DNA of 64,000 nt from Lindgomyces ingoldianus (GCF_010093535.1 NW_022985163.1:1274294-1338293), one strand, 5' to 3'. Shown: positions 1-11,560, counted from the stretch's first letter. Numbers and translations: made by a program. Notes: generated from the sequence alone by a model not told the origin.

Positions 1-2138
1 GGCTCACCAAACAACAGCAGAATTGAGGGCTTCATCGAAGGTGAACACGTCTCTCAAAATCCAATGAACAGCGCAAAATCCAGGAGAACCTGTTACCAAT
101 TTGTAACGTTCATGCTTGTGGTCTTATGTCTCACCGACCGCCTGGTGGAATGCAGCGGTGAACTCACTGTCCGCCACGAAAGTTCTTCTGTTGCGGAAGC
201 GAATTTCTTCTAGGCGTGAAAGGCTTCGTCGAGCTGGAGAGTCAGTGGAAACTGGTTATTTACTCGCTTAATAATATCGAGGCGTTGAGGTAGCGATTGA
301 AAAAGCTTGTCATTGGAGATCGCAACGAAGGCTTGGGTTTGGCGAATTGATTCCGCCTCTAGATTCCTAGTAGATTCCACTTCGTGGAAAGCTCGGGCGC
401 GTCAAGCTCTGCGATCCGAAATGAGCTAGTGGTTTTGGTACTGCCGCTCGTTAAATAAGAGAGTGGTGTCGAAAGGGATGAGCTCCATATCTGATTAGCA
501 GATTGTTACCTCTCAACGTTTCCGTAGGTTACTGACTATTCTGAATTTCTTCGATACCTATGGGCAATACATGAGCCGAGATGACGAGATACAGCCTGTT
601 AAATACGATTGGAATGGTGCGTGAATAAAAGAGACATCAATTCAATTTGCCATTTCTAGATCGACTTGCGAAAGGATGTAGATGACGGGTGAGGGAAGAG
701 TGGCGAGTGAAAAGTTCTAAGGATGGATGGGAGCTCCTGCCAAGAATGGCTAATGCGTGCCTGAGCTGGGAATTGTGTATGGAACAAAATCTCAGGGTTT
801 TTGCACAAGCATCCGTTGGGTAAGCATCTGTCAGAAGGTCTTCGACGTAATCGAACTCATTGTAAAGAATCAGAAGACCGGATTTGAGGAAGATCCAAGG
901 CTAACACGCTTCAGCTAATCCTTTCTAGAAGTTCAAAAATCATACGATTTCCAGATATCAAAGAATCCTCGATAATTTGCTATTTCAAAACTTAATGTAT
1001 CACATAACTGTATGGCTAAATAAGTTTCTAGTTTGCAATACCTAATCCAAAGAAATGTTCCAAAAGACCAGAATTTTCAGCGCTACCTCTGCCACATATC
1101 CGATGTTCAAGAACCACACCCACACGAATACGAACCTAGAGCCTTACACATTAAAGCTCCTCCCCACTTTCCCTCGAGTCTAAAAACCCCCCTCATCCAC
1201 GATGCTACCCCCTTTCACCACTCGCTGGCAACTTAGATCGTCTTTCACCCTCCTCGACTCCTGAAGATAGAAAACGTGGTGAAATACGTTAGGCTATACT
1301 CTGTTTAGAGTAGCACTATGCATGGTGGTTTGTGCGTCCTCGGTTCTCTCATCACCCTGGCTGAGCTAGCTGAGATAATTGTCAGATGAAATCGTTGACC
1401 TCCTTCACGTCGCTGAGAATGTAGCAGGAAAGGTGTGCAATTGTTCGGTAGATATTTGCTACTATTTTTCTGTCTCTGAACGGGCGGTCCACGTATTGTG
1501 ACTGCTTGTCAGAGGACACTCTTTCTGCAGTCCCAACACTGGTCAATTTCCAATTTTTTGATTGCTATATCACACGACAATCATACAGGCGAGCTTAATG
1601 GAATTTCGTTCTTATTCAATGTGTATGTCTTTGCTAGACACCTTCAGGCGCTAGGCTTTCTATGGGGATGTAATCCGAACTTCACTCATAGATAGAATTC
1701 GTCGCCGCAGAACCGTGGCGTGCCTTCCAAACGCGTGGCCGGGCTGTCCTCTCAGTCTACCATCCACGTTTCATTTACATTTTGATGACACCTTAGAGCA
1801 CACTATATGATATCAAGGCATCGTAGCGTTGTATTGCTGCTTTCAAGAGACTCCTGGTAGGTGTTCCTCACTATATTCCCAGAGAAAGGCCTCCATAAAG
1901 CCCACCGGCTTCGATCGGCTTCCGGTGCTTTCCTTATTTCACCTTGTGGACAGTGGCGGATACTGAAGTTTGGTGAGTGACTAATAGAACGCAATCTGCA
2001 CCTTCCTCAAGCTCTCACACGGCTTAAGCCCGAGTAGACATAAACACCCAGCCCAGATTCTCTTGCCCCCCCTTCACCTTCTAGTCACGACTCCACCCTT
2101 GTACCTTCCCCATACCATCAAATTCAATTCTGCCAACC
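1..2138. other. Gene-poor left edge
   Basis: I see no intact gene here. The only coding-like stretch is a short open segment on the minus strand near 210-404, listed separately. The last 100 bases before 2139 are C/T-rich, as in many fungal promoters, and probably serve the secreted-protein gene that starts at 2139. Confidence 0.5.
210..404 (-). pseudogene. Coding-like relic, unknown product
   Basis: Read on the minus strand, this stretch is open for about 64 codons between two stops. It has amphipathic, charged coding-like composition (for example AFHEVESTRNLEAES and QSLPQRLDIIKRVNNQF) but no start codon. Another open stretch follows beyond the stop at 210-212, and a short reading beginning MELIPFDTTLLFN lies upstream. 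I do not recognise the family. A decayed helical or coiled-coil protein is the simplest reading; chance openness is possible. Confidence 0.25.
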
Positions 2139-2608
2139 ATGAAGCGTTTCCTCCTCATCCTCGCAGCCACTGCTACCATATCTACCGCGGCTCCCACAAC
2201 TAGCGATAACTGTCAGGCTTGTAAGACGTTCTACGATCGTTGTGTGGCTGTATGTCAAACCTTCCACATCCATTCCTTCCCCTGCCATAAACCAAACTTC
2301 CCTCCTGCGTAAAGTTACAATGAAGTGGGAGCTGACTCCTTTCTATGTAGGGCAACTGGGGTCTCGGCAACTACCGGGGCCAGTGGCGCAACTGCCGGGA
2401 CGATACCTGCATTGCGAACTATCCGCTTACTTTCACACCCATGGAGGTGAGTTAAAGGGCGATTCTCCTCGAAGCTGAAGCCAATGTTTTGTGCTTATAG
2501 TGCGGCCATTGCGGATACTGTGATTGGAAGAAGGGCGAGGAGCATGGCGAGATGGCCACAGGTAGAGCTCTTGCTGGTGGTGCAGCTGGTGAGGCCGGAA
2601 AGGTCTGA
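2139..2608 (+). CDS. Small secreted cysteine-rich protein (effector-like)
   Basis: Three exons are inferred from splice signals: 2139-2249, 2351-2446 and 2501-2608. The introns of 101 and 54 nt start GTATGT and GTGAGT and end TAG, and all junctions are in phase 0. The product is 104 residues. Residues 1-18 (MKRFLLILAATATISTAA) form a classical signal peptide. The mature part has eight cysteines (about 25, 28, 35, 52, 57, 70, 73 and 76), including a CGHCGYC cluster in exon 3, and a Gly/Ala-rich tail. Size, secretion and an even cysteine number fit an apoplastic effector or small secreted structural protein. I recognise no family, and role and host relationship are unknown. The tail could differ if a further intron begins at the GTAGAG near 2561. 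Confidence 0.7.
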
Positions 2609-4210
2609 TCGACGCGACATCCCCACTGAGTCATCTACTCATGATTGTAAGCTATTTCTGCTTCAACACGATGGATCGACTCACTGATGTCTCACCTAGA
2701 CGGAATAGAATGGATTTGCAAAGGAGAGATGCTTTACGAATACCCTTCCATTACAGGCTCATTTAGAAGTAGATTCGTGGAGGAGAGGAATTAGGTTACT
2801 TCCTAGGGAGATTGCGGCGGAAGAGGCTGCATACACAATAGAAATCCTCTTACACTTTCCTAAATAGGCAAAATACCCGTTCTGCAGCTCGTATGAGGCA
2901 GTCTGAAGGCCTCAACATTTTGTCAATTCCACACCCGCATCTCATCAACCTTAATAACCTTGCCTACCCCCTCCGTCGCCCCAGCCTACCGCCTCATCAG
3001 GCTCATGCGCGTAACATGGCAACATGCTAGCGGGCTTCCCGACAGCATTTTCTTCTCAACACCTCTGGTCTTTCAGTGTCACCTTCAATGTGTCATCTAC
3101 ACTTAATTCACTTCTTGGTGTCATCTTAGAAGCCACGATGAAATAGCCCGGTCATCTGAGTTTATATTAATACTCGAGATCTTTACGAGAGACGTCGGTA
3201 AGTCCTCATCAAATGAAATTCTCCATCGAGGTTCCGTACTCACTAATTAGGGAGTGGGAGACCATGGGGCCTCAGGGAGAGACCGGGATACACCACCGTC
3301 TTCGAGCTCTCACGGGGTCTAACTTTTGAGGGTCTCAAGAAACCCTAATATAAGAACCTCCCCTCCACCATAGACTGTCTGCCATCCCATCAACTCCTAC
3401 CCTGAACGCCCACCTTCATAACTTTTCGACATACTAACAGCTTCAAACCTCTCAGATTCAACTCCATCAAACATGAGGCTACCCTCCTCGCCACTGCAGC
3501 TACTACTGCCGTCTCCTCCGCTGTCCCACCCGTTCATGCTATTATTGCGACCATCTCTTTCAAGCTTGGGTAGACGTACGTTGAACTTCCCGCATCCCTT
3601 CTTTGCCTGTCCTAACCCACTTTCAGCTATCTGATTTACAACGGGCGTAGAGCCCACTGTCCCTATAAAGACAAATCTGGGCATGGGCTGCCGCGGTCAC
3701 CGCTGGTGGGGTAAAGATCGATAATTAATGTAGCCTCAAAGTGATTCTTACCTCCTATGGCAGCATCACACAAATGACACAATGGAATAATCCGGCTGTA
3801 GCCACGAATGAAAGATTGATGCTATATTTAGCGACAGTGAGTAAAACCGCAAAATAGAGAGAGATGAACTGGTGTTGTGCCATGTTATGTTATATACTCG
3901 CACACTAAAGTATATATAAAGAATGTTGCTAGGAGATAGATGTTGATAGTAAGGACCAAGACGTAGCATCCTTGTAATGAGTGATTGACACTGAAATGAT
4001 ACGGCAGATGGAAGGCAACATTGGAACAGGCACGAGAATTCAGTGGCTGTGTGATTCAATCCCTTCGGCTTGCACTAGCATTACTTCTCTTGTAGCTGGT
4101 CTTCCCACCCCACCCCATTCCCCGCCTTCTTCATTTTGATATTGCACCTGGGAGCGAGTTCGCAGTCTCTTCTCAGGTGGTGAAAAGCGGGTGTAGAGCA
4201 CTATCACTGC
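2609..4210. other. Intergenic, one decayed signal-peptide exon
   Basis: Apart from the broken secreted-protein exon near 3473 I find no supported gene. A TATA-like element (TAATATAAGA) lies near 3346, about 120 bp upstream of that relic. It fits a promoter that once served it. Confidence 0.4.
3473..3573 (+). pseudogene. Frameshifted signal-peptide exon of a secreted protein
   Basis: An ATG at 3473 is followed one base out of frame by a reading that looks like a fungal signal peptide (ATLLATAATTAVSSAVP), which then stops at 3571-3573. Losing one base after the ATG would produce this arrangement. A TATA-like element and C/T-rich leader lie upstream, as at the intact secreted-protein gene at 2139. 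The in-frame reading from the same ATG is Pro/Leu/Ser-rich and not signal-like. This may be a dead member of the local secreted-protein group, or a gene with an unusual start that I have not resolved. Confidence 0.35.
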
Positions 4211-4967
4211 CTACAAGAATGTAGCAAAGATGCCAGCGAGAAGCGGAACGAAGAGATACGGCATTGATTGGACAGTAAGACCGGAAGCGGCGTTCGTTGT
4301 GCCGCCAGTTGATTGGGCCTGGGTAGCGCTGCTTGAAGCAGAGGCTAAACATAGTCAGCATTATTCCGATCACATATATCAGGAGGTAAGCCTCACCACC
4401 ACCGGAGTTGGCCTTCTGCTGCTGAGCGCACAGATCCGTAAGTGTGGTATTGGCCTGCAGAGCCTTCAACTTGGTTGTTGCATTACCAATCTTTTCCTCT
4501 AGCTTCGCCATCTGGGTGTCATTCAGCTTCTTCTTCGCCATGAAGGCATCCATGGCGGTTTGGTTGTTGGCAAGGTTGGCCAAGTTCGCGAGTTTCTTCA
4601 TGGCCTTGCACTCTCCCACAACCTTCTGGTGAGCATCTATGACGGCGCATTCGGTGACCAGCGTCGTGTTGGCCTGCATGGTTTGGAGCTCAGTGGTGGC
4701 GTTCGCAGCCTTCGCTTTCAACGCCTCGACTTCTGTCTGATTGAGCTTGCCCTTTGCCACCAAGGCGTCAAGCTTGGTTTGATTGGCGGCGAGGGCGGTA
4801 AGGTGGGTGAGTTTGGACATGGTTCGACAGGCCTTGTTTACCGAGTTTCCATTGGTGGTGCCATTGTTTTTACCGCCTTTCCGAGGAGCAAGAATGCCTT
4901 CTGGCCAGGCATAGGATGAGGTGACGAGGGCGAAGAGTAGCGCAACGATGAAGCTGAAAGAACGCAT
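4211..4967 (-). CDS. Secreted GPI-like wall protein with duplicated module
   Basis: Two exons on the minus strand (4397-4967 and 4211-4344) flank a 52-nt intron that begins GTGAGG and ends TTTAG. The product is 234 residues. It opens with a signal peptide (MRSFSFIVALLFALVTSSYA). Two tandem modules follow, about 47-107 and 120-180, each starting and ending in cysteine 60 residues apart and sharing the order C-x-M-x-K-L, an Asn-Gln-Thr, then QANTTL. There are about nine N-glycosylation sequons. Only the spliced form ends in a Ser/Thr/Gly linker and hydrophobic tail (MPYLFVPLLAGIFATFL) without charged residues after it, typical of a GPI-anchor signal. A surface or wall role is inferred; the family is not recognised. 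Translating through the intron would destroy the tail, which supports the splice. Confidence 0.75.
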
Positions 4968-5977
4968 CTTGATAGCGACAAACGATAGAATATCCACACA
5001 GAAGGTGAAGAAAAGAAAAACGTTAATGACAGGGGAAGGCGAGAAGTGAAGGTCGGACCGGCCGAGGCAATAATCGAGAAGAATGGAAAGGATGGCTAAG
5101 GAGGGGGTTTGCACTTGGCACTCATGGCTCGAAACTATATACATGAGGCAACAAAGGGTACGCTCATCGACAACTACGCGGCCACTGCCTAGTCGAAACA
5201 GCGCAGAAACGTGGTCGTAGCGAGCGTGCGTGAGGTACTTCAAGGTGGTTCCCCATCAACGTAGGATGAGACGCCCTCGCGAAGCATTGCACCCCGACTG
5301 TTAGAGAAATCCCCAGAACTACATGGCTCATGCGAATGGTATGAGGCTTAAAGGTTGAAAAGGGAAAGGGAAGCGCAATTGTGGAGAAGCGCTAAGTTTG
5401 AGCGGGGTGACGACAGAGGCGTATCAGGAAGAACATCAATCGTAGTCGAGAACCCGAAAGCCAGTCAGTCGAGTGCGGTGTCGTGATATGAGGGCTGTGA
5501 GTGTTTCAGACGGGCGTGAAATTACGACGCGGGCTAAGCTTTAGCTGCCGCCTTGGCCTGTCGCCTGTTTCATCATCATTGGTGCTTCAGAAACGTCAAA
5601 ATCTGCTCAACACCATGGGCGGAGAACGACAGATTGGAAAGAATGTCCGCGTTTTGTATTCGGTTGTACATACTATACACCTCGCGTCAAGACTCAGATA
5701 GCCGCGGCGGGCGAAACCGAGGACGATCTTGATGCGAACTCCTGCTACAGTATTGGTGAAATCTATTTCAGTTCAGCAGCGTCTTACGCAATGGAACAAG
5801 TCTTGAGCAGTGGTAGCCAGCTCATGTTGAGAAAGGTACCACCGAGATCGTTGATCTACATTCCCATACCTTGCCTTGTGTGACATGGAAGGTCGCACAA
5901 TTTTCAAGTTAGAAAACGCCTTGAGTACGTATTGCGAACACCTCAAAGCAGTGACAGACAGATTCTGGGAGCAAGCT
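4968..5977. other. Intergenic, promoter side of the GPI-like gene
   Basis: This is the upstream region of the minus-strand gene ending at 4967 and the downstream region of the one starting at 6904. A TATATA-like element (TATATAG on the minus strand, near 5140) lies about 170 bp before the start at 4967. I see no other supported gene. Confidence 0.4.
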
Positions 5978-6904
5978 TCAGCCAATCAGAATATAACCAA
6001 CAAGCGATACGAATCCGACGTAGCACGGTGATCGACGGTCCATGACTGACGAGGCATTCGTCCCAACTGCAGCGGCGGCACTTCGCGCTCGTGTAGGCGT
6101 AGAAAGAGGGCCCGAACTTGTTGTCCGGGCCGTTGAAGAAACCAATGGCTGGGTTGAACAAGACGTCGGCTTTGTGAGCTCCGCTGTGGGCTGCCCACCA
6201 CGCGTCGAGCTTTCAAAATTGATGGTCACATTAGGACAAGAATTGGCGCAGTCCTGGTATTGGATGGTGCCATTCCCTTGGCCTGCCTTGGAACTTTCAT
6301 ATGCCGTGTCCGAGCAATTGCGAACGCAGGCATAGCCCGTACAAGGCGTGCCGTCGTCTCCCCACAGCGTATATCCTTGAAGCTGGTAGTGACCCCAGTA
6401 TCCGGTACCTCCTGATAGACTGAAGACGTTCGACTCGAGGGATGCGCCGTAGTATGAGCCGTCAGTCTGCAATATCTGTGCCACGAGGACATAATGATTT
6501 CCGGATGGGCCGATGTTGGCGGGAATGGTAACTGAGAAGGACGTGTTCTTGAACAGCACGTAGTCGTCTGCAATGACTACCGATTCATCGCAAAGAGTGT
6601 GCTCGTGAATTAAATAGCCTGGCAAGATCTGAGTGAGCAATGGATCTGAGTATCTCTGACGGGAAGCCATACAATCTGAGTGAAAGAAGTTAGGCGTCGT
6701 CTCGTCTTTTGCCGAAGTAGCCAAATATACGCGAAACGTGCTGCTCCACTGAGTATCTCCATTGTGCACTTCAGCATCTAGTTGAGCTTCGATGGGTGTG
6801 TTTGCTGCCACTTTTGTCGGCACCTGAATGTATATCATGGGATACTCAAGCGCAACTGATCGGTGCAGCAAGGCAAGCAGGTAAAAGACGACACATTTCA
6901 TCAT
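5978..6904 (-). CDS. Secreted, probably GPI-anchored glycoprotein
   Basis: This is a single uninterrupted 308-codon frame. The start at 6904 gives MMKCVVFYLLALLHRSVA, a good signal peptide. The central part (about 20-160) is beta-rich and ends with a conserved-looking NVFSLSGGTGYWGHYQL segment. A cysteine-rich stretch follows (about 195-225, CTGYACVRNC and a DCANSC), then a Ser/Thr/Ala-rich region and a hydrophobic C-terminus (YVGFVSLVGYILIG). That layout is shared with a family of fungal secreted proteins often compared loosely with Kre9/Knh1-type wall proteins. I know the layout from memory and cannot confirm membership. The likely site is plasma membrane or wall; substrate is unknown. Confidence 0.7.
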   Translation of the reverse strand: MMKCVVFYLLALLHRSVALEYPMIYIQVPTKVAANTPIEAQLDAEVHNGDTQWSSTFRVYLATSAKDETTPNFFHSDCMASRQRYSDPLLTQILPGYLIHEHTLCDESVVIADDYVLFKNTSFSVTIPANIGPSGNHYVLVAQILQTDGSYYGASLESNVFSLSGGTGYWGHYQLQGYTLWGDDGTPCTGYACVRNCSDTAYESSKAGQGNGTIQYQDCANSCPNVTINFESSTRGGQPTAELTKPTSCSTQPLVSSTARTTSSGPLSTPTRARSAAAAVGTNASSVMDRRSPCYVGFVSLVGYILIG

Positions 6905-7217
6905 TGCAATGGCCTGGTATTAGAAATTAGGAGTCTGGGAGGGAAGTCTGGCGGAGAAGCTCTAAATGTCATGGCGACTGTTGTGAAGAAATGGCATGGC
7001 CACCACAGTTGAGATTGATTCATTTCGACGAAGGATTTAGGTCCATGCTAGTCAGGAGAAGGTCCACCAGCTGAGTGAAGCGAAGCCGATATCGATAAGA
7101 ACCACGTGATGTCGCTGAGCGACACATTTCCTTAGTCAGCGCTGCCCCACGATCCGGTCAAGGCGGGAAAAACATCCACCCCACATTGACAACAACTTCA
7201 ACACAACACAGTCCGAT
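6905..7217. promoter_or_regulatory. Divergent promoter between 5978-6904 and ILS1
   Basis: These 313 bp separate two divergently transcribed genes. A CACGTG E-box sits at 7103-7108. A TTAGTCA (TGACTAA on the other strand) at 7132-7138, about 80 bp before the synthetase ATG, resembles Gcn4/CpcA-type sites. Cross-pathway control of aminoacyl-tRNA synthetase genes is known in fungi, so the match is plausible but unproven. Confidence 0.3.
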
Positions 7218-10200
7218 ATGTCTATTGACTTCCCCAAGGAGGAGGAGCGTATCCTGGCCCGCTGGAAGGAAATTGACGCTTTTCTCACCCAAGTCGAGCT
7301 TGTAAGTATAGTAAAAATGACTTTCCGGGAGCTCTGACTAACACTGCTTTCCAGTCTAAAGGCAAGCAGCCGTACACTTTTTACGGTACGTTCCTAAACA
7401 TTCAGTGAATTCGAAGCTTGTAGTCTAATTCCTTGCAGATGGACCGCCTTTCGCAACGGGAATGCCCCACTACGGCCATCTCCTCGCCTCCACCATCAAG
7501 GACATCATTCCCCGTTACTGGTCCATGAAAGGTCGATACGTCGAGCGGCGGTTTGGATGGGATACACACGGCGTGCCCATTGAATATGAGATTGATAAGG
7601 ACCTGGGAATGTCTGGTCGGGACGCAGTCCGCCAACTGGGTATTGCCAAGTACAACCAGCTGTGCAAGGACATTGTCATGCGATATGCGACCGAATGGAG
7701 GGAGACTATCGACCGGTTGGGCCGGTGGATAGATTTTGATCGGGACTATAAGGTAAGGTGCCCCCATTCAATGACACTCTAGAGCTACCCTAGAGTAAGG
7801 CTCTAACTCATACAGACTATGGACACCAGCTTCATGGAGTCGGAGTGGTGGGTGTTCAAGCGTCTGTTTGACAAGGGCGCCGTATATCGAGGATTTAAAG
7901 TCATGCCCTACAGTACTGCGTTGGCCACGCCTCTTAGCAACTTCGAGGCATCACAAAATTACAAGGATGTTCAAGATCCAGCCGTTGTTGTGTCTTTCCC
8001 CCTTTTAGATGACCCAACAACCAATTTACTGGCTTGGTATGTGTTCTGAACCACATGATGTACGCAGGGTTGACGACTACCTCAGGACTACGACACCCTG
8101 GACGCTTCCCTCCAACTGCGCACTTGCCGCCCACCCTGACTTCGAATACATCAAGATCCTCGACGAAGCCTCAGGCAAACACTACATTCTCCTTGAGGCT
8201 CTGTTAAAAACCTTGTATAAGGACCCGAAGAAGGCCAAATTCAAGATCGTTCAAAAGTTGAAAGGCAAGGATATGCTCGGGTGGAAGTACGAACCCCTTT
8301 TTGATTACATCTACGAGGAGTTCAAAGATGTCGGGTTCCGTGTTGTCAATGCAACATATGTTACCGCCGATAGTGGTGTCGGTATGGTACATCAAGCACC
8401 AGCGTACGGTGAAGAGGATTACAAAGTCGCCATGGAGTACGGAATCATCAACGAGACGCGACCTCCCCCCAATCCAGTCGATGACGCCGGGTGCTTTACC
8501 TCCGTTGTTCGAGATTTCGAAGGCCAACATGTCAAGAAAGCTGACAAAAACATCATCAGGCACTTGAAGGCAACAGGGAGAATGGTAGTAGACTCACAGC
8601 TAACTCACAGCTATCCCTTCTGTTGGCGATCAGATACTCCGTTGATCTATCGAACGGTCCCTTCGTGGTTTGTCCGGATCCAAGAAATTATCCCCAAGAT
8701 GCTGGAAAATATCGAAGGATCGCATTGGGTTCCGTCTTTTGTCAAAGAGAAACGCTTCGCAAACTGGATATCAAATTCTCCCGATTGGGCCGTTTCACGA
8801 AACCGATTCTGGGGAACTCCGCTTCCGCTTTGGATTAGTGATGATTTGAAAGAGGTTGTGTGCATTGGAAGCATTGCCGAGTTGAAAGAATTGAGTGGAT
8901 ACGAAGGCGAGATTAACGACATCCATCGCGACAAGATCGACAATATCACCATCCCGAGTAAACAAGGAAAAGGAGTTCTTCGCAGGTGTCCTGAAGTTTT
9001 TGACTGCTGGTTTGAATCCGGTTCCATGCCTTACGCTAGTCAACACTATCCGTTCGAGAACGTAGAGCAGTTCGAGAAATCGTTTCCGGGAGACTTCATT
9101 GCCGAAGGGTTAGATCAAACACGAGGCTGGTTCTACACTTTGACAGTCCTTGGAACCCATCTGTTTGGCAAGCTTCCATTCAAGAACTGTGTAGTCAACG
9201 GCATTGTACTCGCGGAAGACGGAAAGAAGATGTCAAAGCGCTTAAAAAACTTCCCTGACCCTCGATTAATAATGAATAGCTATGGCTCCGATGCGCTCCG
9301 GCTGTACCTCATCAACTCACCCGTGGTTCGTGCCGAAACCCTTCGCTTCAAAGAGTCCGGTGTGAAAGAGATTGTTTCGAAAGTGCTCCTTCCGTTATGG
9401 AACAGTTTTCAATTCTTCGACCAGCAGGTAGCGTTGCTGAAGAAGGTTGCCGATCTGCACTTTGTCTTCGATCCAGAGGCCGAGAAGACGAATTCAAACG
9501 TCCTCGACCGGTGGATACTAGCATCGTGCCAGTCTCTACTGAGGTTTGTCAACGAAGAGATGGCTGCGTATCGCCTATACACCGTTGTCCCACGATTGCT
9601 TACGGTAAGCTTCTCAGCACGTCAGTCCAACGCGGACCACTAACTATAGTAGCTAATTGACAACACCACGAACTGGTACATTCGCTTTAACCGTCGACGA
9701 TTAAAGGGAGAGTACGGACTTGACGACACTTCCCATGCTCTCAACACCCTCTTCGAAGTTCTTTACACGCTCTGCCGTGGTCTTGCTCCCTTCACCCCAT
9801 TCATCACAGACAACATCTACCTGCGTTTACTCCCTCACATTCCAAAAAACCTCCACGCCGAAGACGACCGTAGCATACACTTCCTCCCCTTCCCTGAGGT
9901 ACGCGAAGAGCTGTTCGATGAAGTTGTTGAACGCCAAGTGAAACGAATGCAATCTGTTATCGAACTTTGCCGTATCTGCCGAGACCGCGCAAATAAAGGA
10001 TTGAAGATTCCGTTGAAAACGTTGGTCATCATTCACCCAGATCAAGAATACCTTGATGATGTCAAATCACTCGAGAACTATGTGTGCGAAGAACTCAACG
10101 TTCGCGACCTCGTTCTATCGAGGGACGAGGAGAAGTACAAGGTGCAGTACTCGGTGTCGGCGGATTTCTCTGTGTTGGGCAAGAAGCTGAAAAAAGATGC

Positions 10201-10723
10201 GGTGAAAGTTAAGAAGGCCCTGCCGAATCTCAAGAGTCAGGAAATCAAAGACTTTTTGAAGAATGGCGAGATGCTTGTTGATGGGATTCGGGTTGAAAAG
10301 GAAGATCTTTTAGTCAAGAGGGGACTAGCGAAGGACGATAGCAACAAGGATCAAGAGTTCAACACGGATGATGATGTCCTCATAATTCTCGACGTTGCTA
10401 GCTATCCAGAACTGGAACAAGAGGGACTTGCCCGAGAAATCGTTCGCCGAGTCCAGGACTTGAGAAAGAAAGCGGGCTTGGTACCAACGGATGACGTCGG
10501 CATGGAGTACCGAGTGCTCAGTGATCCTGATGACATTGGTTTAGAGGCTGCATTTGAGTGCCAGGGTGCTGTTTTCGAGAAAGCACTGCGAAGGAATGTC
10601 GACAAGCACGTCAATACCGAGGTCGAGGGCAAGATTCCGGAGCAGAATGGAGAGACGGTTATCGCGTCGGAGGAACAAGAGCTGCACAAGGCGACATTCT
10701 TGCTTAGACTCGTGAAGCTGTAG
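7218..10723 (+). CDS. ILS1: Isoleucyl-tRNA synthetase, cytosolic
   Basis: Six exons are inferred: 7218-7301, 7355-7385, 7439-7752, 7816-8036, 8086-9604 and 9653-10723. They give 1079 residues, the usual size for the eukaryotic cytosolic enzyme. It attaches isoleucine to tRNA-Ile using ATP. The class I HIGH motif appears as HYGH at about 49-52, within a DGPPFATGMPHYGH context built across the third exon junction. The KMSKS loop reads KMSKR at about 598-602, in DGKKMSKRLKNFPDP. The editing domain lies between (TTTPWTLPSN near 218) and the anticodon-binding domain follows. No presequence precedes MSIDFPKEEERILARW, so the protein is cytosolic. The fourth junction is fixed by the conserved W-TTTPWTLP, and the fifth acceptor is the second of two adjacent TAGs because the first would leave an in-frame stop. 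Confidence 0.97.
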
Positions 10724-10986
10724 ATGGAGTGGTGCTGCTTTCTGGGAGTTATATCGGGTTTGAAGGTCCAGGAATGGACAGGAGTGGAATTATTTTATGA
10801 AAAGCGACTCAAGTAGATATACCTGAATGAATGAAGTACAGGTGTTCCATCTTATCTGTAACCAAACGCCTCGTCCATGCAGTGTGCGCCTGTGAAAACC
10901 TCCTCTAATTTTTAGTGTCGCTGGTGTCAGAGTGAGGTCATTGCCTCTTATATGCGGCCTGCAGTCTATTAATACGCAAATTGAGT

Positions 10987-11220
10987 TCAGTTTAATGAAT
11001 TACCGACCAAGTAGCATTCTTTCAGCTTCAGAAACTCGGTCAAACACTTGTCTTTGTAGACATTGTTGTAGTCGGCCATGATGCATTTGCCATACTGCGA
11101 ACCCTATTTTCCATCAGAGACATTTCTTTTCCTCGGATGTATGAGAGTGGTGAATACTTCCTTGGAGCATTTTGCAGCGGCAGCAGCGAACTTGTCGATT
11201 GGGCGCGTCCGGCCTGGCAT
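10987..11220 (-). CDS. Small twin-CX9C (CHCH) mitochondrial protein, NDUFAF8-like
   Basis: Two short exons (11158-11220 and 10987-11103) with a 54-nt intron (GTATTC..ATAG) encode 59 residues. The splice brings together a first CX9C (C-SKEGSQYGK-C) and is followed by a second (C-LTEFLKLKE-C), separated by an IMADYNNVYKDK-type linker. This is the twin-CX9C pattern of intermembrane-space proteins imported by Mia40. The YGKC...KDxCxxEFxxLKxC order resembles the complex I assembly factor NDUFAF8 and its short fungal relatives. The start MPGRTRPIDKF matches the expected basic, Ala-rich N-terminus. The next acceptor, 9 nt downstream, would also keep frame but would break the 9-residue spacing. The gene is convergent with ILS1 and divergent from Sfi1. 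Assignment to NDUFAF8 is by pattern only. Confidence 0.8.
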
Positions 11221-11560
11221 CTTGATGAAGTTTGGTTGAAATTGGAGTTTCTGCGATCTGCGTGGTTGGATGACATAAGGCGTGGTGAACATCGAAGCAC
11301 GGACCATGCTTGGCGCATACTTTCCGCGAGAACAGCGACCAACCATCGCATAACAAAGCGCGTCTACTTTCACCTTTCACTCACCGAGAAACGGCTTTGG
11401 CCTCTCGCGCCCATTCATCCCCTTCTTCTTACATTAATGCTTAATCTGTTTTGGCGCGACGGTTCTTGGACATTTTGCTCTCAACACCCTGGCACACATC
11501 TCTCATGCCGCTCAGAAAGCGCGTTAGATGGAAGAGTCGTGAATCCGAATGCCACCCTCC
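11221..11560. promoter_or_regulatory. Shared divergent promoter, CHCH gene and SFI1
   Basis: About 340 bp lie between the two divergent start codons. I see no unambiguous TATA box. Long open frames through here on both strands are read-through of the neighbouring genes rather than separate proteins. Confidence 0.4.

Noticed and set aside
8009..8085. A start at 8009 for the large synthetase frame
   Set aside because: This segment is intron read-through; the conserved tryptophan codon is restored only by joining 8036 to 8086, and the real start is at 7218.
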